Shown here piece after piece: positions 33,164 through 42,221 of a stretch of 64,000 bases of DNA (the stretch's first letter is position 1; every line of letters starts with the position of its first letter). The position numbers and the translations under genes were made by a program. The notes under the pieces were generated by a model, which was not told the DNA's origin, did not search any database, and saw nothing but the letters and a program-made list of their open reading frames with translations. The DNA is from Acidovorax sp. A79 (GTDB taxonomy: Bacteria; Pseudomonadota; Gammaproteobacteria; Burkholderiales; Burkholderiaceae_C), in assembly GCF_041154505.1 (NCBI RefSeq), contig NZ_AP028672.1, positions 806,001 to 870,000 of the forward strand. The letters run 5' to 3'.

Positions 33164-33919
33164 ATGTCAACCCCCCTGACTGCGCAAGTGATTTTTTCCT
33201 TCCGTTACCGGCGCGCCTTGCCGGCGCGTGCGCGCCGGCCGCAAGCCCTGGCCCGCATGCTGCCGGCGCGCCCGGTGGTAGGCTGGCTGTGCCTGGCCGT
33301 CGCGGGCGCGGCCTGGGGAGCCGACTCCCAGTTCGCCGACGAGGCGCGGGCCAGCCTGGAGCAGGAAACGGCCCGCCTTTCCGCCGTGTACGAGGTCCAC
33401 AGCGTCGAGCTGCCCAGCATGGGCGAGACGGCCCCGCCATGGGCTACCTCGGGAGCGGCCCAGCCGGGCAGCAGCTTCAACAGCACGCAGCACATCGGCG
33501 TGACGCGCTGGCTTACGCCCGAAACGTCCGATAGCGGGGGCCGATTCGGGCTGTCGCTGGGCATGAGCGCGCCGGCGCCCTCGGCCGCTGGCGCCCCCCT
33601 GGCGGGCGGCGCCCTGCCCCCCGCCAGCCTGGACCTCGGGGTTCGCTGGCGGTCCCGCCTGGACAGCGGGCGCCATCTGGACATTTCCGCCTGGACACGG
33701 CCTCTCCCGGCAGGCCAGCCCCAGGACGCGATGGGCATGATCTGGCAGTCGCAGCCGCCGACGTATGGAACCCGGGTGGAGGTGCAATGGGCCTCCTCCC
33801 GCACCCGGGGGCTGGTGCCCGAGTTTGGCGCCATCGGCGTGCAGCTGCAGGGCGGATCGCGCCTGGTGCTGCGGGCGCGCAAGGGCGGTCCGATGCTGTA
33901 TTACCGCGCCAAGTTTTGA
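33164..33919 (+). CDS. Exported hypothetical protein
   Basis: The 251-residue protein is not recognised. With ATG 33164 it has a long basic leader, then a hydrophobic segment VVGWLCLAVAGAAWGAD (about residues 36-52) that looks like a signal peptide. The alternative ATG at 33258 (residue 32) would begin a normal-length signal peptide. The mature part has a Ser/Gly/Ala-rich middle and alternating hydrophobic strands near the C-terminus (TRVEVQWASS, FGAIGVQLQGGSRLVLRAR). It may be a small beta-rich periplasmic or outer membrane protein. Function is unknown. Confidence 0.55.
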   Translation: MSTPLTAQVIFSFRYRRALPARARRPQALARMLPARPVVGWLCLAVAGAAWGADSQFADEARASLEQETARLSAVYEVHSVELPSMGETAPPWATSGAAQPGSSFNSTQHIGVTRWLTPETSDSGGRFGLSLGMSAPAPSAAGAPLAGGALPPASLDLGVRWRSRLDSGRHLDISAWTRPLPAGQPQDAMGMIWQSQPPTYGTRVEVQWASSRTRGLVPEFGAIGVQLQGGSRLVLRARKGGPMLYYRAKF

Positions 33920-33920
33920 G

Positions 33921-34005
33921 CCCTCCTGAGCCGCCTTCGGCGTCTTCCCCCCGGGGGGGACGCCTCCGGTGGACCGGCGCAGCCGGATCCACGGTGGCGG
34001 TGGCG
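33921..34005 (+). repeat. Family B hairpin repeat after the exported protein gene
   Basis: The copy starts directly after the stop codon. GCCCTCCTGAGCCGCC, TTCGGCGTCTTCCCCCC and GGGGGGGACGCC form stacked hairpins, followed by GGTGGACCGGC and GCCGGATCCACGGTGG. It separates convergent genes and may terminate both. Confidence 0.65.
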
Positions 34006-34063
34006 GCGTGTCAGTTTTGAACGCCGAAGGGAACTGCCATCTGGATGAAGGAGCCGCCGAAAG

Positions 34064-35419
34064 CTACACCCCGCGTTGGCGAATCCAGTCCAGCGCGCCG
34101 TGCCCGGCCACGCGACCACTCGCCAGACAAGCCGTGAGCAGGTAGCCGCCGGTGGGGGCTTCCCAGTCGAGCATCTCCCCCGCGCAGAACACGCCGGGCG
34201 CGGCGGTGGCCATGAGGCGGGCATCGAGCGCGTCAAAAGCCACGCCGCCCGCGGTGCTGATGGCCTCGTCCAGCGGCCGCGCGGCGACCACCGTGACGGG
34301 CAGCGCCTTGATCGCGTGGGCCAGCGCCACGGGGTCGTTCATCCCGTCCTTGCCCAGGTGCTCGTACAGGATGCCGGCCTTGATGCCGTCCAGCCCCAGG
34401 CGGCTCTTGAGATGGCTGGACAGCGAGCGCGACCCGCGTGGATGGCGCACCTCCACCAGCACGCGTTCGGGCGTGTGGTCGGGCAGCAGATCCAGGTGAA
34501 AAGTGGCATGGCCGTGGGCCTCGATCTCGTCGCGCAGCAGGTGCGATGCGGCATAGACCAGGCTGCCCTCCACGCCCGTGGCCGTGGCCACGAACTCGCC
34601 CCGGCGGCTGAAGGCGCGGCCCTGGCTGTCGGTGAACGCCAATGCCACCGTCTTGAACGGCTGGCCCGCGAACCGTCCGGCGAAGTGGGGCGTCCAGCCC
34701 GTGGCGGGAGCAGGTGTGCGGCCGATGAGCTCCTGCAGGAACGCGCGGCGCGTCTCGCCCGCAGGCACATCGCCACGAAGCACGTCGAAACCGCAGTTGG
34801 CGGGGCGCAGCGGCGCCACGGCAAGCCCACGCCCGGCCAGCAGGGGCACCCAGGCGCCGTCCGAGCCGAGGCGCGCCCAGCTGCCGCCCCCGAGCGCCAG
34901 CACCACGGCGCGCGCCTGCACCCGCTCCTCGCCCGACGGCGCGGCGAAGCGCAGCGCGCCATCGTCCGCCCAGCCCAGCCAGCGGCGGCGCATGTGGAAC
35001 ACCACGCCCTGCCCCCGCAGGCGCTGCAGCCAGGCGCGCAGCAGCGGGGCGGCCTTCATGTCGGCCGGAAAGACCCTGCCCGAGGTGCCCACGAAGGTCT
35101 CCACCCCCAGCCCCTGCGCCCAGGCGCGGATCTCGGGCCCGCCCCACGCGGTGAGCCAGGGCTCGACCTGCGGCTGGCGCTCCGCAAACCGGGCGGCGAA
35201 CGGCGCATGGGGTTCGGAATGCGTGAGGTTCAGCCCCCCCTTGCCCGCCAGCAGGAACTTGCGCCCCACCGAGGGCATGGCGTCGAACAGATGCACCGCC
35301 ACGCCCGCCTGCGCCAGCACTTCGGCGGCCATGAGCCCGGCGGGGCCTCCGCCCACGATGGCGACGTCGCAGTGCAGGCCGGCCACGTCGTCGGGGGCGG
35401 GAGGAAGGGAAACATTCAT
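34064..35419 (-). CDS. BaiN/TIGR03862-type FAD-dependent oxidoreductase
   Basis: The 451-residue flavoprotein has an N-terminal FAD-binding Rossmann motif VAIVGGGPAGLMAAEVLAQ (about residues 20-38). The family signature GRKFLLAGKGGLNLTH follows, and the closing FAD motif is GVFCAGEMLDWEAPTGGYLL. These features place it in the HI0933/BaiN-like group, in the shorter TIGR03862 branch. The physiological substrate is unknown. The ATG at 35419 is the second in the frame and gives the normal family start. It lies 45 nt after the addA-like gene on the same strand. Confidence 0.87.
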   Translation of the reverse strand: MNVSLPPAPDDVAGLHCDVAIVGGGPAGLMAAEVLAQAGVAVHLFDAMPSVGRKFLLAGKGGLNLTHSEPHAPFAARFAERQPQVEPWLTAWGGPEIRAWAQGLGVETFVGTSGRVFPADMKAAPLLRAWLQRLRGQGVVFHMRRRWLGWADDGALRFAAPSGEERVQARAVVLALGGGSWARLGSDGAWVPLLAGRGLAVAPLRPANCGFDVLRGDVPAGETRRAFLQELIGRTPAPATGWTPHFAGRFAGQPFKTVALAFTDSQGRAFSRRGEFVATATGVEGSLVYAASHLLRDEIEAHGHATFHLDLLPDHTPERVLVEVRHPRGSRSLSSHLKSRLGLDGIKAGILYEHLGKDGMNDPVALAHAIKALPVTVVAARPLDEAISTAGGVAFDALDARLMATAAPGVFCAGEMLDWEAPTGGYLLTACLASGRVAGHGALDWIRQRGV

Positions 35420-35464
35420 GGGGAAAACCTTTGGATGGAAGGCCGGCAATCGGGAAAAAAAGCG

Positions 35465-38400
35465 TCAGAACAGGGAACCCTGGGGCGAATCGTCGGGGCC
35501 GGGTCCCCGCGGCAGGGGCAGCGGCGGCGGCACGGCCCCGGGTTCCTGCGCGGCGGGGGCGAGAGTATGCCGCAGCGCGGCCTCTGCGCCCTGCACTGCA
35601 TCGGGCCCGGCAGGCACGGCGTCGGGCACGGGCACGAGGCGCCCGTCGCCCGTGAGGAAGGCCGCGCGCACGCGCTCGCCGGGCGTCTGCCCCTGCACGG
35701 CGCTGCGGTAGCGCTGCAGCTGGGCCAGCAGCGCGGGCTGGCGCTCGGGCTCGGCCGCGCTCTTGTAGTCCAGCACCCACCACCCGGCGCGTTCGGGCGG
35801 CTGGTGGCAATGCACCAGGCGGTCCAGCCGCAGGCTCAGGCCCTGGTAGCGCAAGGGCGCCTCGTTGATGGCGGTGTCCACGGCCGACGCCTCCCAGGCC
35901 CAGGCGCCTTCGCCCGCCAGGATGCGCTGCGCGGTCAGCGCGGCGTGCCGCGCGGCCGCGATGGTGATGTCGAAATCCCGCGCCAGCCGCGCCACCCGCG
36001 CGGGCGGCCAGCCCTGGGCGCGCAGCTCCACCAGCGGGGCCCCCGCCACGCCCGCCTGCTCCAGCAGCTGGTGCATGGCCTCGCCCAGCCGGGACTGCGG
36101 CGTGGAGGCAGCCGTGGCATCGCCGGGGTCGGCGGCCCGGTCGGCATCCACCGGCCCCGCGGCGGGCGCCGCGCGCAGGTGCTCCGGCAGCGGCGGCAGC
36201 TCCGCCAGCATGAAGTGATCGTGGCGGCCCGGCCCGGCCAGGGTTTCGCCCCCGGGCGCGCCAGGGCCCTCCTGCACGGCGATCTCGGCCGCCAGCGGCG
36301 CCAGGCGGTTCCACCAGCTGCCCGGCGCGGATGCGGCCGGCTGCACGCTGGACAGCGCCAGGCAGTGCTTGGCCCGCGTCATCGCCACGTAGAGCATGTT
36401 CAGCTCTTCGCGCTGGCGGGCCTGCTGCTCGGCGGCCAGCACTTCCACGGCGCTGGGCGGCGGGTTCGATTCGCTGGCCAGGAAGACGAACGCCCTGGGC
36501 ACGGCCTGCTCGCCGGGCCAGTCCACCAGCACGCCCATGGTCTCGGCCTTCTGGGGGCGGGTGTCGGTGTCCAGCAGCAGCACGCAGCGCGCCTCCAGCC
36601 CCTTGGCGCCGTGCACGGTGAGCAGGCGCACCGCCTGCGCATCCACCCGGCCCGGTGCGCGCACGCCGCCCTTTTTCATGGCACGCACAAAGGCGTAGGG
36701 CGTGAGGTAGCGGCCGCCGTCGTGCTGCAGCGCGGCCGACAGCAAGGCGCGCAGATTGGCCTGCACCGCGGTGCGCTGCGCGGCGGGGGCGGCCGCCGCG
36801 AAGCGGGCCAGCACATCGGCGTGCTGGTAGATGGCGTGCAGCGCGTCGTGCGGGGGCAGGCCATCCACCCAGGCCCTGTATTGAGCCAAAACGGGCCCCA
36901 GCGCTTTCATTTCATGCGGTAGCAGCTCACTTTTCTGTAGCAAATCAAACCAGCTGCAGGCAGCGTGTTCCGGCTGGCGGCGCAGCAGCGCCAGGGTCAC
37001 CAGGGCCTCGTCGCCGCAGCCAAACAGGGGCGAGCGGAGTGCCCGAGCCAGGGAAAGGTCGTGCCCGGTGGACACCAGCGCATCGAGCAGCGCCACGATG
37101 TCCTGCACCTCGGGTGCGTCGAACAGGTCGGCCTTCTCGGGCTGCACGCAGGGCAGGTGCAGGGCGCGCAGGGCCTCCTGCAGGGCGGCGAGCCGGTCGC
37201 GCTTGCGGGCCAGCACCAGCACTTCGTGGGGCGGCGTGCCCTGCGCGATCTGCGCCGCCACCCACGCGGCGGCCTGTGTGCATTCGCGCATGCGCTGGGT
37301 TTCCTCGGCCTCGTGGCGGGGCTCGGTCAGGCTGTCGCGCCAGGCGAAAGGGTCCGCGCCCGCGCCGCCGCTGCCGGCATCCGGCGGCAGGATGGCGGGC
37401 AGGCGCAGCAGCACGCCGGGGTCCCTGGACTCGGTGGTGTGGTCGCGAAAGCCGCTGGTTTCGTGCTGCGCCTGGGCGGTGCCCATGACGTGGTTCACGG
37501 CGGCGATCACGCCCGTGGCGTTGCGGCGCGTGTGGTCGCAGCTGAGCAGGTCGCCCGCGAGCCCATGGCGCACGAAGGCCTGCGCGGCGATGAACACCTG
37601 TGGCTCGGCGCGGCGAAAACGGTAGATGCTCTGCTTGGGGTCGCCCACGATGAACACGCTGGGCGGCGTCTGGCCGCTGGCGCCGCCGCCCGAACCCGCA
37701 TAGCCCGACAGCCAGGCGTGCAGCGCCTGCCACTGCAGCGGGTTGGTGTCCTGGAACTCGTCGACCAGCAGGTGGCGCACGCGCGCATCGAGCCGCTCCT
37801 GCACCCACCCCGAGAGGATGGGATCGGACAGCATGACCAGCGCCGTGCGCTCCACGTCGTTCATGTCCACCCAGCCGTGCCGGTTCTTCACGGCGGCAAA
37901 TTCGCCGATCAGGCAGCGTGCCAGGCGGGCCATGCGCTGCTGGTGCTGCCAGGCCTCGTGCTGGCGCCGCGCCAGCAGCAGGCGCTGCAGCTCGGGCTCG
38001 GCTTCCTGGGCGGCTGCGAACTTCTCGAGGTTCTTGGACAGCCGGTCTTCCTTGGCCACGAACATCGCCTTGCGCAGCAGGTCCAGGCGCAGGTTCGGGT
38101 CGCCGCAGGCCAGCGCGTCCACGATGGCGTCCGCCGCCTTCTGGGGTGTCTTGTTGGTCTCGGCCCCCAGCGCCCTGGCGCGCGCCAGCCAGCGCTGGTG
38201 GCAGGCATCGCCCTGCAGCGCGCCGGCGGGCTCATCCAGTCCCGCCAGTTCCGGGCAGTGCGCCTGAAAGGAAGGCACCGAGGCATCGAGCACGCCCGCC
38301 GCGTCGGCCAGGTCGAATTCCACGCGCTTGGCCAGCGCCGCCGCCAGCGCCTTGTGGGTCTGCGAGCGGCCGTGGCGGGCTACCACGGCCTCGTAGTCGG

Positions 38401-38953
38401 CCCGCAGGCCGGCGCTGGTGGCCACGGTGTGCAGGAACGGGGCCCACACCTCACGCACGGCCTCGGCATCGTCTTCGAGGAGCTCAAAATTGGCAGGCAA
38501 GCCCTGGGCCTGCAGCAGTGCCAACGGGGCCGTGCCGAGCAGCGCTGCAAACCAGCTGTGGAAAGTGCGGATCTGTACCGGGCGGCCACTGGCCAGCATC
38601 TGGCGGTATAGATTTTGTAGCGCCTCGCGCTTGTCCTGAGCGCGCTCGGGGCTGATTCCTCTTGCCACCAGCTCGCGGGTGAGGTCTTCCAGGGGAGCCT
38701 GGGCAAAGGCTTCGAGCCATTCCTGCAGGCGCTGGCGCATTTCACCGGCCGCCTTCTTGGTGAAGGTGATGGCCAGGATCTCGTGCGGCGCGGCGCCATC
38801 GAGCAAGGCACGCAGCATGCGCGACACCAGCATCCAGGTCTTGCCCGCGCCCGCGCAGGCCTCCACCGCCACGCTGCGCGCGGGGTCGCAGGCAATGGCG
38901 TAGAACGCCTCGCGGGAAACGGGGTGGCCGTTGTGTTCGTAGGCAGCGTTCAT
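35465..38953 (-). CDS. addA: AddA-like UvrD-family helicase/nuclease
   Basis: The 1162-residue protein is a superfamily 1A helicase with Walker A EACAGAGKTWMLVSR (about residue 34) and LAITFTKKAAGEMRQRL motif Ia. The DEXX box is LLVDEFQDTNPLQWQ, and motifs IV-VI appear as VHGAKGLE and LLYVAMTRAK-like LNMLYVAMTRAKH. A C-terminal RecB-type nuclease motif is WVLDYKSA. With the AddB-like protein encoded upstream (ATGA overlap) it should process double-strand breaks for RecA, replacing RecBCD. A stretch near residue 680 (DLLQKSELLPHEMKALGP) is encoded by DNA matching repeat family A. The symbol rests on family and gene pairing. Confidence 0.85.
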   Translation of the reverse strand: MNAAYEHNGHPVSREAFYAIACDPARSVAVEACAGAGKTWMLVSRMLRALLDGAAPHEILAITFTKKAAGEMRQRLQEWLEAFAQAPLEDLTRELVARGISPERAQDKREALQNLYRQMLASGRPVQIRTFHSWFAALLGTAPLALLQAQGLPANFELLEDDAEAVREVWAPFLHTVATSAGLRADYEAVVARHGRSQTHKALAAALAKRVEFDLADAAGVLDASVPSFQAHCPELAGLDEPAGALQGDACHQRWLARARALGAETNKTPQKAADAIVDALACGDPNLRLDLLRKAMFVAKEDRLSKNLEKFAAAQEAEPELQRLLLARRQHEAWQHQQRMARLARCLIGEFAAVKNRHGWVDMNDVERTALVMLSDPILSGWVQERLDARVRHLLVDEFQDTNPLQWQALHAWLSGYAGSGGGASGQTPPSVFIVGDPKQSIYRFRRAEPQVFIAAQAFVRHGLAGDLLSCDHTRRNATGVIAAVNHVMGTAQAQHETSGFRDHTTESRDPGVLLRLPAILPPDAGSGGAGADPFAWRDSLTEPRHEAEETQRMRECTQAAAWVAAQIAQGTPPHEVLVLARKRDRLAALQEALRALHLPCVQPEKADLFDAPEVQDIVALLDALVSTGHDLSLARALRSPLFGCGDEALVTLALLRRQPEHAACSWFDLLQKSELLPHEMKALGPVLAQYRAWVDGLPPHDALHAIYQHADVLARFAAAAPAAQRTAVQANLRALLSAALQHDGGRYLTPYAFVRAMKKGGVRAPGRVDAQAVRLLTVHGAKGLEARCVLLLDTDTRPQKAETMGVLVDWPGEQAVPRAFVFLASESNPPPSAVEVLAAEQQARQREELNMLYVAMTRAKHCLALSSVQPAASAPGSWWNRLAPLAAEIAVQEGPGAPGGETLAGPGRHDHFMLAELPPLPEHLRAAPAAGPVDADRAADPGDATAASTPQSRLGEAMHQLLEQAGVAGAPLVELRAQGWPPARVARLARDFDITIAAARHAALTAQRILAGEGAWAWEASAVDTAINEAPLRYQGLSLRLDRLVHCHQPPERAGWWVLDYKSAAEPERQPALLAQLQRYRSAVQGQTPGERVRAAFLTGDGRLVPVPDAVPAGPDAVQGAEAALRHTLAPAAQEPGAVPPPLPLPRGPGPDDSPQGSLF
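36881..36952 (-). repeat. Family A repeat within the addA-like coding sequence
   Basis: On the plus strand CCAGCGCTTTCATTTCATGC, GGTAGCAGCTCAC and TGTAGCAAATCAAACC repeat the order of family A half-motifs. AT content is far above that of the rest of the gene. It is read in frame without stops. Confidence 0.6.
38606..38642 (-). repeat. Possible degenerate family A repeat in the addA-like gene
   Basis: The plus-strand text ATTTTGTAGCGCCTCGCGCT then TGTCCTGAGCGC resembles a degenerate family A copy in an AT-rich patch. It encodes part of KREALQNLYRQML. Chance similarity is possible. Confidence 0.3.
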
Positions 38954-41556
38954 TCCCAGAAATCCTTGCGACACAGGCCGCGCGCAACGCAGTAGTCGCA
39001 GACCATGCCCTCACCCAGCGCGGGCATGGGGTCGCCCGCAGCGATGCGTTCGAAGTCGTGCTGAATGCCCTCCACGAGCAGGTCGCGCAGGTGCACCACC
39101 TCTTCCTGTTCGTGCATCTGCGTCTCGCCCCGCTCGCCCACGTTCACGTACGCGGCGCGCAGCGTGTCGTGGCTCAGCAAGGCTGCGTAGAACGCGAGCT
39201 GGGTGTCTTCCGCGCCCGCGCCGATGCGCTTGCGCGTGACGGTGTCGTTCTCGGTCTTGTAGTCGATGACCAATGGCATGGGCTCGCCGGTGGACGAGAT
39301 GGCATCGATGCGGTCGATGGTGCCCACCAGCTGCAGGGCACCCAGCGGCTGGCGGGTCTGCACCTCGGCCTGCCGGAAGTGCCCCCCGGCCTGTTCATGC
39401 TGCGCAAGCCAGCGCAGGTAGCCATCGCGCACCTGCGGCCAGCCCGCGGCGAACGGCAGGAAGTCGCCCTCCCCCAGGCCCTGCTCCAGCGTGACGGCCT
39501 GCGCGGCGCTGTCCATGCGCGCCGCGCGCGCGCCCGCGTCGTCCGTCGGCTCGGCCAGCAACGCCTCATGGAAGTGCTGCAGCACCGCGTGCAGCCAGTT
39601 GCCGAAGTCGCGCTTGTCCACCTCGGCGGCCAGCTCGTCGGCCTCCTGCAGGCCCAGCTGGCGCAGCGCAAAGAAGCGGTAGGGGCAATGCCGCAGGTCG
39701 GAATAGGCCGTGGACGACAGGCGCTGGACAGGCAGGGCACTCCCGTCGGGCCCGGGGCGCGGGGTGGGCGCGGTCGGCACGGTGCGCGCGCGGCGCCCAT
39801 CGGTGCCAGGGCGGGCGGCGCCATCCAGGTGCAGCGCCAGCACCAGCGCGCTGGCCAGCAGGGGCTCGCCACCTTCGTCGCCCGTGCGCCACAGCACATC
39901 CACCTCGGGTGTCTGCAGGGCGTAGTGCCAGGCCGCGCGCTGGGCGGCCTCGAGCGATCCGCGCGTGGGCAGGCCCCAGGCCTCGCGCTGGGCCGTGGTC
40001 CAGTCGCCCGTGGGCTCCGGTGACGACTGGAGGCGTTTTTCGTCGCACCCGGGCAGCACGAGCGCCGCAAACGGCCGTGCCAGCAGCTGCGGCAGGGGCA
40101 GGACGACCACGGGCGCATCGCCCGCGAGGGCCGGCACGTAGCGCGCGGCCTCGCACACCTCGCTGGCCCAGCGCGTGAATTCGGCGAGCGCCATGGGCCG
40201 CCCCGCGCTGTCCCAGCCGTCGAGCTCGGCCTCCTGCCCCGCCTGCAGGCGCAGCGCGGCCAGAACGCGGGCGCCCGCGTCATCCGCCTCCAGTTGCGCC
40301 CATTGGCCGCTGGCCTGCAGCAGCAGGCGCAGGGCCTGCAGCCACTGCGCCAGCGGGCGGGGCGCGCGCAGGCCCTCACGCCAGCCCTGCGCGAGCGCCA
40401 CGCACTGCGCCAGGGCCGGCTTGCCGGACCAGTCGCGCTGCGCCGCACCGGCCCAGTTCGCCACCGGGGCCTTGCGCAGCGCGCGCTCGAGCGCATCGAG
40501 CGCTGGCGCCGCCACGGCGGGGGCGTGCTTGAGCCAGTCGAGCACTTCATCCGCATGGGCATCCCATGCGCAGGCCTTGAGTGCGGCCATCAGCTGCGCG
40601 GCGGCGCGGGTGGTGGACAGCGTCCAGCCGTTTTCGTCGCGCACCGCCACGCCCGAGCTTGCCAGGTGCGCGCCAATGCGGCGCGTGAGAGCCCGGTCGT
40701 TGGCCGCCAGCGCCACCGGTGTGCGGCCCGCCGCCACATGCGCCAGCACGCAGGCGGCGGCCCGCTGGGCTTCGTCCTCGGCATCCTGCGCGGCATGCAG
40801 CGCGACCCGCCCCATGGGACCTGGATCGCCAGGCCCGGGAGGCAGCGCCAGGGCCGTGGCCTTGTCGCCCCAGTGGTTCTGCAAGGCCTGCGCCAGGGGT
40901 TCTGCCTGGAACCCGTGCAGCACCACCAGCGCGTCCACGGACTCCCGCACGCCGGCCTCGAACAGCACATCGGTGGCATGGCGCGAGGCAAGCACCCATT
41001 CGAGCGCAATGCGCGCCACGACGGCCTCGAAGCGCAGCGCCGAGGCGCCATCGGCCTCGGGCAGCAGGCCGCGCGCATGCGCGGCCCATGCTGGCCGCTG
41101 CGCGGGCGGCACCGCGGCCACCACGGTCGCCAGCTGCGCCGCGGCCTCCTGCAGCGGCGCGGCCATCACGTCGCGCTGGGCCGAAAGGCCCGCGCGGTCC
41201 AGCAGCGCCCGCGCCGTCAAGGTGTCGCGCGCCACATCCCCGGCCAGGTCGTCGCCCATGGGCACGAACGCCGCCAGCTGCCGTGCCCAGTTGCGCGTTG
41301 TTTCAAACCGGGGAGCAAAACCGTCCGCATGGAACAGGGCCCAATAGCGCTGCGCCCACGGCATGAGCTGGGCATAGGGGACCAGCACCACCGTGCGCGC
41401 GGGATGCGCGCCCTGCTGGCGCAGGTGCCCGGCCACCTGTCCCAGCACGCGCCGCCACAGGGGCACCAGGGCTGCGCACTGATCGCTTTTCGCTATGACA
41501 GTCATAGCGTCGCAGGGCCCGGCCACACCGGTGAACGTGGGATTGGTTTCTGTCAC
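38950..41556 (-). CDS. addB: AddB-like PD-(D/E)XK nuclease/inactivated helicase
   Basis: The 868-residue protein (if GTG 41556 is the start) has a degenerate helicase region and a C-terminal RecB-type nuclease with MPLVIDYKTEN. The four cysteines of the AddB iron-sulfur staple are present: one in LRHCPYRFFALRQ (about residue 620) and three in MVCDYCVARGLC at the end. The stop overlaps the addA-like start (ATGA). The start is uncertain. GTG 41556 lacks a Shine-Dalgarno sequence, and ATG 41505 lies inside a 19-bp palindrome. It diverges from trxA. Confidence 0.83.
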   Translation of the reverse strand: MTETNPTFTGVAGPCDAMTVIAKSDQCAALVPLWRRVLGQVAGHLRQQGAHPARTVVLVPYAQLMPWAQRYWALFHADGFAPRFETTRNWARQLAAFVPMGDDLAGDVARDTLTARALLDRAGLSAQRDVMAAPLQEAAAQLATVVAAVPPAQRPAWAAHARGLLPEADGASALRFEAVVARIALEWVLASRHATDVLFEAGVRESVDALVVLHGFQAEPLAQALQNHWGDKATALALPPGPGDPGPMGRVALHAAQDAEDEAQRAAACVLAHVAAGRTPVALAANDRALTRRIGAHLASSGVAVRDENGWTLSTTRAAAQLMAALKACAWDAHADEVLDWLKHAPAVAAPALDALERALRKAPVANWAGAAQRDWSGKPALAQCVALAQGWREGLRAPRPLAQWLQALRLLLQASGQWAQLEADDAGARVLAALRLQAGQEAELDGWDSAGRPMALAEFTRWASEVCEAARYVPALAGDAPVVVLPLPQLLARPFAALVLPGCDEKRLQSSPEPTGDWTTAQREAWGLPTRGSLEAAQRAAWHYALQTPEVDVLWRTGDEGGEPLLASALVLALHLDGAARPGTDGRRARTVPTAPTPRPGPDGSALPVQRLSSTAYSDLRHCPYRFFALRQLGLQEADELAAEVDKRDFGNWLHAVLQHFHEALLAEPTDDAGARAARMDSAAQAVTLEQGLGEGDFLPFAAGWPQVRDGYLRWLAQHEQAGGHFRQAEVQTRQPLGALQLVGTIDRIDAISSTGEPMPLVIDYKTENDTVTRKRIGAGAEDTQLAFYAALLSHDTLRAAYVNVGERGETQMHEQEEVVHLRDLLVEGIQHDFERIAAGDPMPALGEGMVCDYCVARGLCRKDFWE
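41491..41509. promoter_or_regulatory. Perfect 9-bp-arm palindrome at the addB start
   Basis: CGCTATGAC-A-GTCATAGCG is a perfect inverted repeat with a one-base centre. It covers the second possible addB start codon and lies about 110 nt upstream of trxA. Operator-like, regulator unknown. Confidence 0.35.
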
Positions 41557-41614
41557 AATGCCCAGACTTTAAACGTACACCGGTCACAACCCGCTCAAAA
41601 ACAAGGAATCCGCC

Positions 41615-41947
41615 ATGGCCAGCGAACTCATCAAACATGTCTCTGACGCCAGCTTTGAAGCCGACGTGCTGAAACCCGGCACCGCCGTGCTGGTGGACTA
41701 CTGGGCCGAATGGTGCGGCCCCTGCAAAATGATTGCCCCCATCCTGGACGAAGTCGCGGGCACCTACCAGGGCAAGCTGCAGATCGCCAAGATGAACGTG
41801 GACGAGAACCGCGAGATTCCCGCCAAGTTCGGCATCCGCGGCATCCCCACGCTGATGCTGTTCAAGGATGGCCAGCTGGCCGCCACGAAAGTGGGCGCCA
41901 TGAGCAAGGCACAGCTGACCGCCTTCATCGACCAGCAACTGGCCTGA
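41615..41947 (+). CDS. trxA: Thioredoxin 1
   Basis: The 110-residue general disulfide reductase has the active site [10 protein letters not shown] (Cys34 and Cys37) and the cis-proline loop [15 protein letters not shown]. Size and sequence are canonical for TrxA. AAGGAA lies 8 nt before the ATG. The trxA-rho order, with a terminator between them, is common in proteobacteria. Confidence 0.96.
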   Translation: MASELIKHVSDASFEADVLKPGTAVLVDYWAEWCGPCKMIAPILDEVAGTYQGKLQIAKMNVDENREIPAKFGIRGIPTLMLFKDGQLAATKVGAMSKAQLTAFIDQQLA

Positions 41948-41964
41948 CCGACGGCCCAGCCCCG

Positions 41965-42001
41965 GCCCCGCACGCGATCACCCGGCATGCGGGGCTTTCT
42001 T
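41965..42001 (+). terminator. Intrinsic terminator of trxA
   Basis: GCCCCGCA and TGCGGGGC arms (8 bp, 15-nt loop) are followed by TTTCTT. It lies 18 nt after the trxA stop codon. Confidence 0.75.
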
Positions 42002-42221
42002 GATGAAGGCGCATGGCCCGGGCCGCCAGCCCGGCGCCCACCGAATCCGGCCCGCGTGAATCCCCTGCTTTTTTTCCTGTCATAATTCCCCCAGATCACC
42101 GGCCTGCACGCATTGGCAGCCGGACCGAGATCCCCGGCAAGCCGGACCTGCAAACAGCAGCCCATCCGGCACCAGCCCTCCTCCCCCAAGATTCATACCA
42201 GCTCCGCAAAGGAGTCATTCC

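Noticed and set aside
34076..36922. Plus-strand open frame of 948 codons
   Set aside because: It is antisense to the flavoprotein and addA-like genes, both of which carry clear motifs; the composition is that of a shadow frame.
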